From positions 372,001 through 436,000 of the forward strand of contig JAHBWY010000001.1 of the NCBI GenBank assembly GCA_019636735.1: 64,000 nt of DNA, written 5' to 3'. The DNA comes from Phycisphaeraceae bacterium. GTDB taxonomy: Bacteria > Planctomycetota > Phycisphaerae > Phycisphaerales > SM1A02. Below are positions 26,635 through 34,349 of this stretch, piece by piece. A program made the position numbers and the translations under genes. Every line of letters starts with the position of its first letter. Position 1 is the stretch's first letter. The notes below the pieces were generated by a model that worked only from the letters and a program-made list of their open reading frames with translations, did no database searches and had not been told where the DNA came from.

Positions 26635-27465
26635 TCAGATGCGCTGCCACGCCGGGGGCGCCGGATGGGGAATGGCACCCGCCGTCGCGCTCCACCACTC
26701 GTTCGGAACAATCACTCGACGACCAGGCCGCTCTCCGAACCATGCGGCCCACCACGAAAAGCTGCTGTTGGCCGTGATGAGATGAGCGCAGCCGGCCATG
26801 GCGCGGAGATGTTCGAGGTCAGAGGCGGGCTCAGCCCACCGGGCCGAGGCGGGAACCCAACCCTCACCGCGCACGCGATCGGGTTCATCGGTGAAGATCA
26901 TCACCGGTCTGGTCGTGACCTCGCGGCCGAGTGCGTCGAGTGCACGGCGGTAGTACTCCACTCCGAGCACACCGTGGTAGGCGCCGATGCGCTGCTGCGC
27001 GGTGTAGTCACCACGACGGACATGCACGCCGATCACTTCGGTCACGCACGGCGTGACCACCGGTCGCAATCGATCCCTGACCGCTTCGGCCCATTCGGGA
27101 GCCTGCCAGTAGCCGGTCAGGATGAGCGTGCCGTCGCTCGGCAGAAGCGAGGGAATCGAGGGATCGAAGCCCCGCAGTCGATCGAAGCGGAGCCGAGTCG
27201 ATCGCCAGCGCGGCGACCAGCCCGCGGCGCGGCAGAAGCGCCAGAGTCCAGGCAGGCGCAAGAGGGCCTCGGTCGTGGCTGTGCCGGTCCAGCGTGGTGC
27301 ATCGAGTCCAAGCTCGGGAAGTCGGTAGCGCGTTCGCCCCTCGACGGGACGGGGGTCGATGCGCAGCTCCGCGCCCGTCGCCTGCGCGACCGCTGCGCCG
27401 GCGGCCCACTGAAAGAGCTGGTTTCCGAGCCCGCCCAACAGACGCGTGGCCACGATGGTGCTCAT
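26635..27465 (-). CDS. alpha-1,2-fucosyltransferase-like GT11
   Basis: A 276-aa GT-B enzyme of family GT11. It starts with the typical TRLLGGLGNQLFQWAAG (residues 7-23), carries the GDP-binding GVHVRRGDY motif (near 147-154) and ends with the conserved TANSSFSWWAAWF (near 231-243). GT11 enzymes transfer fucose from GDP-Fuc in alpha-1,2 linkage; some also use other 6-deoxyhexoses. The start overlaps the methyltransferase stop as ATGA (27462-27465); an open frame upstream is inside that gene. No GDP-fucose synthesis genes are in the window. Confidence 0.93.
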   Translation of the reverse strand: MSTIVATRLLGGLGNQLFQWAAGAAVAQATGAELRIDPRPVEGRTRYRLPELGLDAPRWTGTATTEALLRLPGLWRFCRAAGWSPRWRSTRLRFDRLRGFDPSIPSLLPSDGTLILTGYWQAPEWAEAVRDRLRPVVTPCVTEVIGVHVRRGDYTAQQRIGAYHGVLGVEYYRRALDALGREVTTRPVMIFTDEPDRVRGEGWVPASARWAEPASDLEHLRAMAGCAHLITANSSFSWWAAWFGERPGRRVIVPNEWWSATAGAIPHPAPPAWQRI

Positions 27466-28169
27466 GAGCGCCGCGCCTTCACGAAGTAGCCCACCGTGAA
27501 GGCGCGCTCCGAGTCGAGACCGTCGATCACCCGCGCGATCAACAGCGCCGGAACGAGAAGCAGCGCGAGCAGAGGCAGGGTGAGAAGGCTCGCAAGCCAT
27601 CCCTTCACGCCACCGCCGAGCGCGTGCGGTCGCAGAAGGAGAAGGACCTGCACGCACCACTGGGCGAAGTGGGCGAAGGTGCCGCCGTTTGGTGTGATTT
27701 CGATCGCCGTGAAGCCCGAGTCACGCAGCACGCGCTCGTACCAGAAGGGAGTGAACCCGCCGTAGTAGTGGACAGGCGCCTGGTGAATGCCGGACCCCAG
27801 CGGCGCGGTCACCAGCAGTATGCCACCTGGCCGAAGCACTCTCGCCGCCTCACGCATCACTGCCGTGGGGTCGATGACATGCTCGATGACCTCGGTGCAG
27901 AGGATCGCATCGAAGCTCCCATCCGGTTCGGGAATGGCGGCGGCATCGCAGCGCAGGTCGATGTCGCCATATCGACCTTCGGAGAGTTGATCATGTCGCA
28001 GCGGCGCGGAGTCCTGCGAGACATACCGGCAGTGGGCAAGAAGCGGGCGATAGGGACAACCTCCCGCGCCGAGGTCGAGCACGCGCGAACCCTGGGGAAG
28101 TCGCGCAGCTTCGCGTGCCACCCAAGCATCTCGGGCACGAGCGTTCCAGTTCACCCAGTGGCGGCTCAT
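27462..28169 (-). CDS. class I SAM-dependent methyltransferase
   Basis: A 235-aa protein with motif I VLDLGAGGCPY (30-40), the acidic motif DAILCTEVIEHV (post I to II) and LRPGGILLVTAPL. Methyltransf_11-like. The C-terminal 50 residues contain a hydrophobic stretch (LLTLPLLALLLVPALLIA) that may anchor it to the membrane, next to lipid-linked substrates. Its start overlaps the stop of the DUF268 gene as ATGA (28166-28169), and its own stop overlaps the GT11 start in the same way. A sugar O-methylation role is inferred from the context only. Confidence 0.85.
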   Translation of the reverse strand: MSRHWVNWNARARDAWVAREAARLPQGSRVLDLGAGGCPYRPLLAHCRYVSQDSAPLRHDQLSEGRYGDIDLRCDAAAIPEPDGSFDAILCTEVIEHVIDPTAVMREAARVLRPGGILLVTAPLGSGIHQAPVHYYGGFTPFWYERVLRDSGFTAIEITPNGGTFAHFAQWCVQVLLLLRPHALGGGVKGWLASLLTLPLLALLLVPALLIARVIDGLDSERAFTVGYFVKARRS

Positions 28170-29023
28170 GCCTCCGCGCCCTCACCTTGAGCACGAGTGG
28201 TCAGTGGTGCCGTTGATGTCGGCGCCGTCAACGGGAGCACAGGCTCCCCAAGTGCCGTCGTCGCGCCTGGCAACCCACTGTGCGTGGCTGGCGGTGCCTG
28301 AAAGGCGAACATGCCGCAGGCGTAACGAGCGCTTCGCGCGTCCTCTGGCGTCGCCTGGTCGTGAAAGCGTCCACGATCATCAACCCACGCAAAGGAAGTG
28401 AGTGCGAGCGGAGCGACCATCGACTCGATGACTTGCGGATCGAAGATGCGATGGGCGTTGAACTCCACGCGCGGCTGCCCGACCGGCGTTGAGAGAAAGA
28501 GCCAACCCCCCGGACGAAGCACGCGGGCGAGTTCACGGCACGCCTTCACGCTTCCGTCGGGATCGATCGGATCGCCGTAGCGACCAAGCCCGATGTGCTC
28601 AATGACATGCATGCAGGAGAGACTCTCGAGCGAGCCATCCGCAAATGGCAGCGCGTTGAGATCGCCCGCCTGCGGTGTGAGACCGGGCACAGCGATCGCG
28701 GCAGGCCGAAGGTCGAGGAAGGTGGTGGGAACAAAGGCGCTCACCACGCCCACAACACGCAGATCGCTGCCGACATCGACATGGCAGGTGGGGCGCCGCT
28801 GCGCGAGCTGTCGCGCGAGCCATGCCCCTTGGAAGAAGTAGTGCGGATCGAAGGGCGTTGAGGCTGTTCGATCGGCCAGTTGCGGCCATGTGTCGGAGAG
28901 GCGCGCGGTCATGCCCGCACGGCGCAGGCGCCTCCAATCGCGAAAGAAGCGCGGCAGATGACGAAGCCCGAGGATGCGCCTCGGCTCGACGACGACCTCG
29001 ATCCATCGCCGCAGCGCCTTCAT
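28166..29023 (-). CDS. DUF268 methyltransferase-like protein
   Basis: A 285-aa protein. The segment HVDVGSDLRVVG ... TFLDLRP ... GDLNALPF ... LSCMHVIEHIGLGRYGDPID ... RVLRPGGWLFLSTPVG ... VEFNAHRIFDP matches the DUF268 family, which has a methyltransferase-like Rossmann fold and occurs in polysaccharide clusters, but whose activity is not established. SAM-binding-like VDVGS is present, while the classical GxGxG is not. The start ATG overlaps the GT2 stop as ATGA (29020-29023); open codons upstream of it are inside the GT2 gene. The function is unknown; methylation or sugar-ring modification are possibilities. Confidence 0.85.
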   Translation of the reverse strand: MKALRRWIEVVVEPRRILGLRHLPRFFRDWRRLRRAGMTARLSDTWPQLADRTASTPFDPHYFFQGAWLARQLAQRRPTCHVDVGSDLRVVGVVSAFVPTTFLDLRPAAIAVPGLTPQAGDLNALPFADGSLESLSCMHVIEHIGLGRYGDPIDPDGSVKACRELARVLRPGGWLFLSTPVGQPRVEFNAHRIFDPQVIESMVAPLALTSFAWVDDRGRFHDQATPEDARSARYACGMFAFQAPPATHSGLPGATTALGEPVLPLTAPTSTAPLTTRAQGEGAEA

Positions 29024-29835
29024 GTCAGACTCGCCTCGACCTCGCGCCAGGGGCGACCCGCCCACGGTGTCGATCGCGAGCCTGCGCCCGAGCGAGCCCT
29101 GAACGAGAGTGCCGCGCGGAGGCGCAGGTGCGTCAGCGCGCCGATCGGCGACAGCCCCTGCGCACGATCGAAGCGCTGCCGAGCGAGGCGCACTTCATCG
29201 CGATAGGCACCGGATCTCGCGCGGGAGAGTTGGCCTGCGTGGTGTCGAAAGGCGGAGACGATGCCCGGCATGTAGTGCGCGCGACCCGCGTGAAAGGCCC
29301 GAAGGAAGAAGTCGAAATCTCCGGCGAGCCGCATCTCGCGATTCACACCGCCGCATCGCTCGTAGAGCTCGCGCGTCCAGAAGCAGGCATCCTGAAGCGG
29401 CGTCCAGCCGACCGCGCGCATCGCCCTCAGCGGCGCCTGGACCGTGCCGATGGTGCGCTGCTGAATGACGCCCTCCTCATTCATGGCCAGATCGTCAAAG
29501 TAGAGCAGTTCCGCGTTCGACGCGCGGAAGGCTTCGCGCACGCGCTCCAGTGCCCCGCGAAGAAGCACATCACTGGCGTTGATCCACGCCATCACGGAGC
29601 CGGGGGTCGCCGCGAACCCCTGCGCGATAGCCTCATACATGCCACCGCCCGAGTCACGAAGAACCTGCACGCGCGGTGGCAGCGATGCCCGCAACGCGTC
29701 GACGCTGCCATCGGTGGAGCCACCATCAACAATGGTGTAGGTGTCCTCCGGTCCGAGGGTGGCCAGCACCGAGTGCACGGTGTCGCGCAGGAAGGTCCCG
29801 CTGTTCAGCGTGGGAGTGACGATGGCAAAGCGCAT
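29020..29835 (-). CDS. glycosyltransferase family 2 (WcaA-like)
   Basis: A 271-aa GT-A enzyme. FAIVTPTLNSGTFLRDTV and YTIVDGGSTDGSVDAL are the N-terminal nucleotide-binding motifs, followed by DSGGGMYEAIAQGFAATPG, a variant of the colanic-acid-type D-x-G-(I/M)-YDAMNKG motif. The usual DxD is replaced by N-A-S-D (86-89), as in many members of this subfamily. A C-terminal RLAGDFDFFLRAFHAG forms the acceptor region. It is the upstream partner of the DUF268 and methyltransferase genes. The sugar is unknown. Confidence 0.9.
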   Translation of the reverse strand: MRFAIVTPTLNSGTFLRDTVHSVLATLGPEDTYTIVDGGSTDGSVDALRASLPPRVQVLRDSGGGMYEAIAQGFAATPGSVMAWINASDVLLRGALERVREAFRASNAELLYFDDLAMNEEGVIQQRTIGTVQAPLRAMRAVGWTPLQDACFWTRELYERCGGVNREMRLAGDFDFFLRAFHAGRAHYMPGIVSAFRHHAGQLSRARSGAYRDEVRLARQRFDRAQGLSPIGALTHLRLRAALSFRARSGAGSRSTPWAGRPWREVEASLT

Positions 29836-29896
29836 CGTGGCGCGGATGGTAGCGGTTCGCCTTCGCTCACTCGTGGTGCGCCTCGGGAGCGCGAGC

Positions 29897-31078
29897 TCAG
29901 GTGAGTGGATCGATCATCGGTGCTCGAGCGGCGATCGCGTGCAGCACGGTCCGCACGAAGTCGTCGCCTCGTCGGGAGCGGGCCCGTTCGGCGCCTGCGG
30001 CCACCAGTCGAGCGCGAAGCGCGCCATCCGACTCAAGCGACTCCATGGCCGCGGCGATCGAAGCGTCGAGCATGGGATCGAAGTAGATGGCGCCATCGCC
30101 GAGTTGCTCTCGCGCCCCGGGAAAGTCGGCGTTGGTGACGGGACAACCCAGCGCAAACGCTTCAAGTGGCGGGAGATTCTCAGGCCCTGAGAAGGCCGCA
30201 TAGACGAGCCCTGTTGCGCGGCGGTAAAGCCCCCGCAGCGCCTCGCGCGAGATGAATCCGGGAAAGTGCACCGCGTCGGCAATGCCGAGCTGTTCTGCGA
30301 GTGCCGAGAGGCGTGCGCGAATGCCCTGATCACCACCGACCAGCACGAGTGACGCGCGGCTTCCCGATTGCCGTCGCCGCGCGAGAGCTCGCAGGAGCAT
30401 CGCGTGATTCTTGTGAGGCCAGAATTGGGCCGGGTAGAGAAAGAACGGCCCATCGGGTACGGCGCTCAGGTCCCCCGCGCCGTCGCGCAGCGCCCACCCT
30501 GGGGTGGGATGCGGCGCAATCACGATGCGCTCGCGCGGGACCTGGTAGTAGCGTTCGAGTTCGCCGGCTCCAGCCTCGGTTCCGCAGACGACCAGCGCCG
30601 CGCGGGCAAGCAGCTCGCGGGAGGAGTCATCGCGCGCGCGCCAGAGGCCCGACGCCGAAACCTCGGGAAACCACGGATGCGTTCGATGCTGGATGTCCCA
30701 GACCGTGGCCACGAACGGAAGATCGATCGCCTCGCTGCCGCCGGTTGGAAACCAAACGATGGAAGCGCCGGCGCTGCGCGCGGCTCGCTCGACGGCGCTG
30801 GCGCCGCCAAGGCGCTTCCAGAGTCGCTGCGACGATCGAGCCAGTCGCAGGCGCAGGCGATCCACGGTGCCCTCGGGGCGGTAGGTGACGCGGCGCGGGG
30901 TGCCCGGCCGCGGAGCCGCGCCGTTTGCAGCGGCGCCTTCGCTGGCCTGCGAGACGATGATCACTTCGACACCCGCCGGAGCCACACCCTCGTCGATCGC
31001 TCGGGCCACCTCTTCCACGAAGGTGAATCCGCCGCCGATGGAGGGCTTCAACTCCGGGAGGACTACGGCGAGGCGCAC
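29897..31078 (-). CDS. glycosyltransferase family 4
   Basis: A 393-aa GT-B enzyme: N-terminal LPELKPSIGGGFTFVEEV acceptor domain, a central FVATVWDIQHRTHPWF segment typical of mannosyl/rhamnosyl-type GT4s, FLYPAQFWPHKNHAMLL and the donor-site PENLPPLEAFALGCPV, where a proline-rich variant replaces the usual E-x7-E spacing. It overlaps the aminotransferase stop by 16 bp. A 61-bp gap follows to the WcaA-like gene. The donor sugar is unknown; the 4-amino sugar from the adjacent aminotransferase is one candidate. Confidence 0.88.
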   Translation of the reverse strand: MRLAVVLPELKPSIGGGFTFVEEVARAIDEGVAPAGVEVIIVSQASEGAAANGAAPRPGTPRRVTYRPEGTVDRLRLRLARSSQRLWKRLGGASAVERAARSAGASIVWFPTGGSEAIDLPFVATVWDIQHRTHPWFPEVSASGLWRARDDSSRELLARAALVVCGTEAGAGELERYYQVPRERIVIAPHPTPGWALRDGAGDLSAVPDGPFFLYPAQFWPHKNHAMLLRALARRRQSGSRASLVLVGGDQGIRARLSALAEQLGIADAVHFPGFISREALRGLYRRATGLVYAAFSGPENLPPLEAFALGCPVTNADFPGAREQLGDGAIYFDPMLDASIAAAMESLESDGALRARLVAAGAERARSRRGDDFVRTVLHAIAARAPMIDPLT

Positions 31079-32199
31079 ACCGCCACCTTCGCCGAGCGGG
31101 GCGCCGCTCGAAGGAGGCCGCAGACGCGAGCGACCTGATCTTCGGTGAGCCGCGTCGACGACGGAAGGTAGAGACCTCGCTCCCAGAGTTCGTCAGCGAC
31201 CGGGCACGGAACCGGGCGCATCAACTCGGGCCCATCGAGGCAGGGCTGGCGGCTCATGGGGCAGAAGAAGGTGCGCGTCTCCACGCCTTCGCGATGCAGG
31301 TGCTCGGCCAGTTCGTCACGCGAGAGGCCGAACTCAGGGTGGATGACGATCGCGTACATCCAATGCACATGCAGCGTGCCGGCGGGCTCGACCGGAAGCT
31401 GAACTCCCGGCACACCCGAAAGACGCTCGGTGTACCAGCGAGCCACTTCGCGCTTGCGCTCGATGATCGCATCGATGCGCCGAAGTTGCGAGAGCCCAAG
31501 CGCCGCCTGCAAACCCGTCATGCGGAAGTTGAAGCCGAGCACTTCATGTCGAAAGCGCGGCTTGGTGAAGCCGAGGTTCCGCAGCAGCCGCAGCCGCTCG
31601 ACAAGGCGCTCATCATCGGTGACCACCATGCCGCCTTCGCCCGAGGTGATGACCTTGTTCGCATAGAAACTGAAGCACGCCAGCTCACCAAACGCGCCGG
31701 TCAGCGTGCCGTTGAAGCGGGCACCGTGCGACTCGGCGCAATCCTCAATGACCGCGAGCTTGTGCTCTCTGGCAAAGGCCATCAGGCGCGGCATGTCGAT
31801 GGGGCTGCCGAAGAGATGCACCGGCATGATGGCCCGCGTGCGTGGGCTGAGCAGGCCGGGGAGCAGGTCGAGGTCCATGTTCCAGGTCTGCCGTTCGCTG
31901 TCGACTGGAACCGTGACGAGACCGTTGTGCGCGAGCGCCAGCGACGACGCGATGTTCGTGCTCGCCGAGACGAGCACTTCGCTGCCGCGCGGCAGGTCGA
32001 GCGCCGCCATCGCCAGGTGCAGCGCCGTGGTGCCGCTGGTGGTCGACACCGCAAAGCGGCGGCCCAACCATGCGGTGTAGCTCTCCTCGAAGTCCGTCAG
32101 GCTGCGCCCGAAGGTGCCGGAGATTTCGCCTCGGTGAAGCGCCTCGATGACCGAGGCGATGTCCGCGTCCGTCACATCCGGCTCGAAAACCGGAATCAT
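31063..32199 (-). CDS. DegT/DnrJ/EryC1/StrS aminotransferase (perosamine-synthase-like)
   Basis: A 378-aa PLP enzyme: TSGTTALHLAM phosphate-binding segment, VIEDCAESHGA (ring-N Asp), and PLP Lys182 in FYANKVITSGEGGM. The ending (ETRTFFCPMSRQPC) resembles GDP-perosamine synthase and other GDP-4-keto-6-deoxymannose aminotransferases, so its substrate may differ from that of the PglE-like paralogue at 21755. The start at ATG 32199 has GGAGG six bases upstream and overlaps the cupin stop as ATGA; a longer upstream frame lies in the cupin gene. No GDP-mannose dehydratase is in the window. Confidence 0.9.
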   Translation of the reverse strand: MIPVFEPDVTDADIASVIEALHRGEISGTFGRSLTDFEESYTAWLGRRFAVSTTSGTTALHLAMAALDLPRGSEVLVSASTNIASSLALAHNGLVTVPVDSERQTWNMDLDLLPGLLSPRTRAIMPVHLFGSPIDMPRLMAFAREHKLAVIEDCAESHGARFNGTLTGAFGELACFSFYANKVITSGEGGMVVTDDERLVERLRLLRNLGFTKPRFRHEVLGFNFRMTGLQAALGLSQLRRIDAIIERKREVARWYTERLSGVPGVQLPVEPAGTLHVHWMYAIVIHPEFGLSRDELAEHLHREGVETRTFFCPMSRQPCLDGPELMRPVPCPVADELWERGLYLPSSTRLTEDQVARVCGLLRAAPRSAKVAVCASP

Positions 32200-32645
32200 G
32201 GTCTGCCTCCAAGAGGAACCTTGTCGCGCTCGGGTCCCAGGAAGGGACCCTGCTTGACACTGACGCACTGCATGTCCTCGATGACCCGCACGGAGTGGGC
32301 GCCGCGCATCAGCACGATGGCGTCGCCGGGACCGAGCACCACGCTCGAAAGCGTGCGCCCGTCGTCGGCATGGAAGATGAACTCGACGCGACCGCGCTGG
32401 ATCACCACCACCTGTTGAAGATCGCCGATGCGGCGCTCGATCTCGGGGTGGGTGTGAGGTTCCTCGACGAAGCCCGCCTCATGGGCCAGAAGACCGAACT
32501 GGAAGCTCTCCTCGGGAGCGGAGAAGAAGGTGCTCACCGGGACCGTGGCCGAGGCGCGGATGATGTGGGCGTAGCGGCGGCCACCGTGTTCGACGACGGA
32601 AACGCCTGGAAGGTCCTGCACCGGAGCGGGCATGGCGTGCATCAT
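32196..32645 (-). CDS. cupin-fold protein of the sugar-nucleotide locus type
   Basis: A small protein (149 aa from ATG 32645; ATG 32642 or 32633 are equally possible) with a single cupin barrel. PHTHPEIERR (metal-type His pair near 64/66), VVVIQRGRVEFIFH, GPGDAIVLMRGAHSV and the ending VKQGPFLGPERDK match a cupin family found beside DegT aminotransferases and glycosyltransferases in polysaccharide clusters. The reaction is unknown: it may be an isomerase or dehydratase, or a sugar-binding regulator. It is the first gene of the long leftward operon that ends at 18101. Confidence 0.75.
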   Translation of the reverse strand: MMHAMPAPVQDLPGVSVVEHGGRRYAHIIRASATVPVSTFFSAPEESFQFGLLAHEAGFVEEPHTHPEIERRIGDLQQVVVIQRGRVEFIFHADDGRTLSSVVLGPGDAIVLMRGAHSVRVIEDMQCVSVKQGPFLGPERDKVPLGGRP

Positions 32646-33092
32646 AGCGCAGCGCGAACAGGTTGCCGCAGCCGCCCATGGCTGCGGCTTCGGGCGGCCC
32701 GTCGTCGTGGGAAGACCCACGCGGGGAGCGGTCGAACGGGCCTTCTTCCGTGCCAGGTGCGGCCCAGCGAGGGCTCATGGACTCGCCGAGGGTTGTGGAT
32801 GCACCCCCTTGCCTGCGGCATGATCAGCGCGCGGCCAGACCGCCGGCCGAGCGTGGCGCCGAGCCGCGTGGGGCGCGCCGGGTGTCCGAGGGCACACCAC
32901 GGTGCTTGCTCGAACGCGGCACCATCACGGAGTGAGTGCAATCGCGTGCGAATCGCGGAACATGCATCAGAGTTCCGGCACCCTGGTGACGGAGTTCCGC
33001 GCTCGGCACTCTTGGTGCCACCCGCGGCGCGTTGTACGATCGCGTGTCATCACACTCGGTTGTCTGCAGCACGCTGACTCACGGAGGTCGCT
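32646..33092. promoter_or_regulatory. 447-bp divergent intergenic region
   Basis: This is the space between the cupin operon (leftward) and the secreted protein (rightward), so it should carry both promoters. A 9-bp perfect hairpin (GCCGCAGCC / GGCTGCGGC, 6-nt loop) lies at 32665-32688, about 20 bases upstream of the cupin start, in the leader of the long operon. GGAGGT at 33083-33088 is the ribosome-binding site of the gene at 33093. No convincing -35/-10 pair or gene is seen in the rest. Confidence 0.4.
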
Positions 33093-34253
33093 GTGAAGAA
33101 GTCGATCATGGCCGCGTTCATCGCCGCCGCCGTCGGGATCCTGACGCATCCGACTCAGGCCGCGCTCCCTTCGTACAAGGTGGAGGTCCTCGGTGCTGAC
33201 CTGCAGGGATTCGGCATGAATGAACGCGGTGATGTCGTGGGGCGCAAGCTCCTCAGCGGCAACCTTGGCGTGGCGTTTGTCGCGCGGCGGGGAGAGCCCG
33301 TCACGCTCCTTCCTGTTCCGGCAGAGTGGCTGGGATCAGATGCATACGCCATCAACGAGTCAGGAGTCATCGTCGGTGCCGTGAGCCTGGTCGGTGTCGC
33401 AAGCATCGGCTCCCGCGCCGCAGCGTGGTGGCCGACGGAGAGTGGCTACGAGTTCCAGCTTCTTGGTGCCTTGCCCGGGCATGTGCATAGCACGGCTCTG
33501 GCGGTGAACGACCTCGGCGACATCGTCGGTGGGTCCGGAGGCATCGGCCTTGGGATGTACTCGAGCGCGGCCCTGTTCACGGGCTCAAGTGTGGTTGAAC
33601 TCCCGGGGCTGTCGCTGGCGGCGGATGTCAACAATCAGCGCACCGTGGTCTCAGGGAACACTCTGCTCGATCTCGATTCAATGGTGACGACCACGATTCC
33701 GCTTCCACCGGGGAACTGGCAGGGAGTCGTGACCAATGATCTCAACAATGTCGGAGCCTTCTGCGGCCACATTCTCGGCTTCTCTGGTTGCAGCACCTTC
33801 CCCTTGAAGTGGACCCCCGGCGCGGGGTGGACCATCTTGGGCGGCTGCGCCACGACCACCTCGGCTGTTTCGCTCAACGACCGGGGTGATGCCATCACCT
33901 TTGTGTATCAGGGCGGTCTGGGAGTCGTCTTTGCCGACGCGGGCTACACCAATGTCGGCACCCTCATCGCACCCGGGCAGGGGAACTGGCTGGTCACCGG
34001 ACTCGCCGTCATCAACAACGCTCGTCAGATTCTCGGCTCCGCCAAGAATCTTCCAAACACCACAGCGCAACTCGTCAGGCTCGTGCCGATTGGCGCGGCC
34101 GATTTGAATGGTGACGGCCATGTTGATGGAGCGGACCTCGCGCTGCTCCTCGGGAGTTGGGGGCCATGCCTTGAGTGTCCAGCGGACCTGAATGGCGATG
34201 GCCTGGTCGGCGGTGAGGACATTGCGCTGCTCCTGGGTGAGTGGGGCAACTGA
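33093..34253 (+). CDS. secreted HAF-like repeat protein with C-terminal dockerin-like units
   Basis: A 386-aa exported protein. A signal peptide ending near HPTQA/ALP (residue about 23) is followed by repeats of the type G(F/Y)xxNExGxVVG (MNERGDVVG, INESGVIVG, VNDLGDIVG, LNDRGDAIT), as in HAF/DUF3466-type extracellular proteins that may form a beta-propeller. The last about 51 residues carry two DLNGDG-x(3-5)-(A/E)D(L/I)ALLLG-W units, resembling dockerin type I calcium loops and typical of Phycisphaerales secreted proteins. GTG 33093 has GGAGGT four bases upstream; ATG 33108 is an alternative. The target of the dockerin-like tail (cohesin or surface anchor) is not evident. Confidence 0.85.
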   Translation: MKKSIMAAFIAAAVGILTHPTQAALPSYKVEVLGADLQGFGMNERGDVVGRKLLSGNLGVAFVARRGEPVTLLPVPAEWLGSDAYAINESGVIVGAVSLVGVASIGSRAAAWWPTESGYEFQLLGALPGHVHSTALAVNDLGDIVGGSGGIGLGMYSSAALFTGSSVVELPGLSLAADVNNQRTVVSGNTLLDLDSMVTTTIPLPPGNWQGVVTNDLNNVGAFCGHILGFSGCSTFPLKWTPGAGWTILGGCATTTSAVSLNDRGDAITFVYQGGLGVVFADAGYTNVGTLIAPGQGNWLVTGLAVINNARQILGSAKNLPNTTAQLVRLVPIGAADLNGDGHVDGADLALLLGSWGPCLECPADLNGDGLVGGEDIALLLGEWGN

Positions 34254-34349
34254 AGTCGCTTCCCGGGGTCAGCGGCCCACGCAAGCCCGCGCGATCCTGG
34301 GTGGTCCCGCCAGCTCAACCGGGCGAGACGCGCCTCACCGCACCTCACC

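Noticed and set aside
34254..34349. CCTCA-type short repeats near 34330 as a terminator or mini-satellite
   Set aside because: Only three or four imperfect pentamers and no stem; too little to call in a 96-bp convergent gap.
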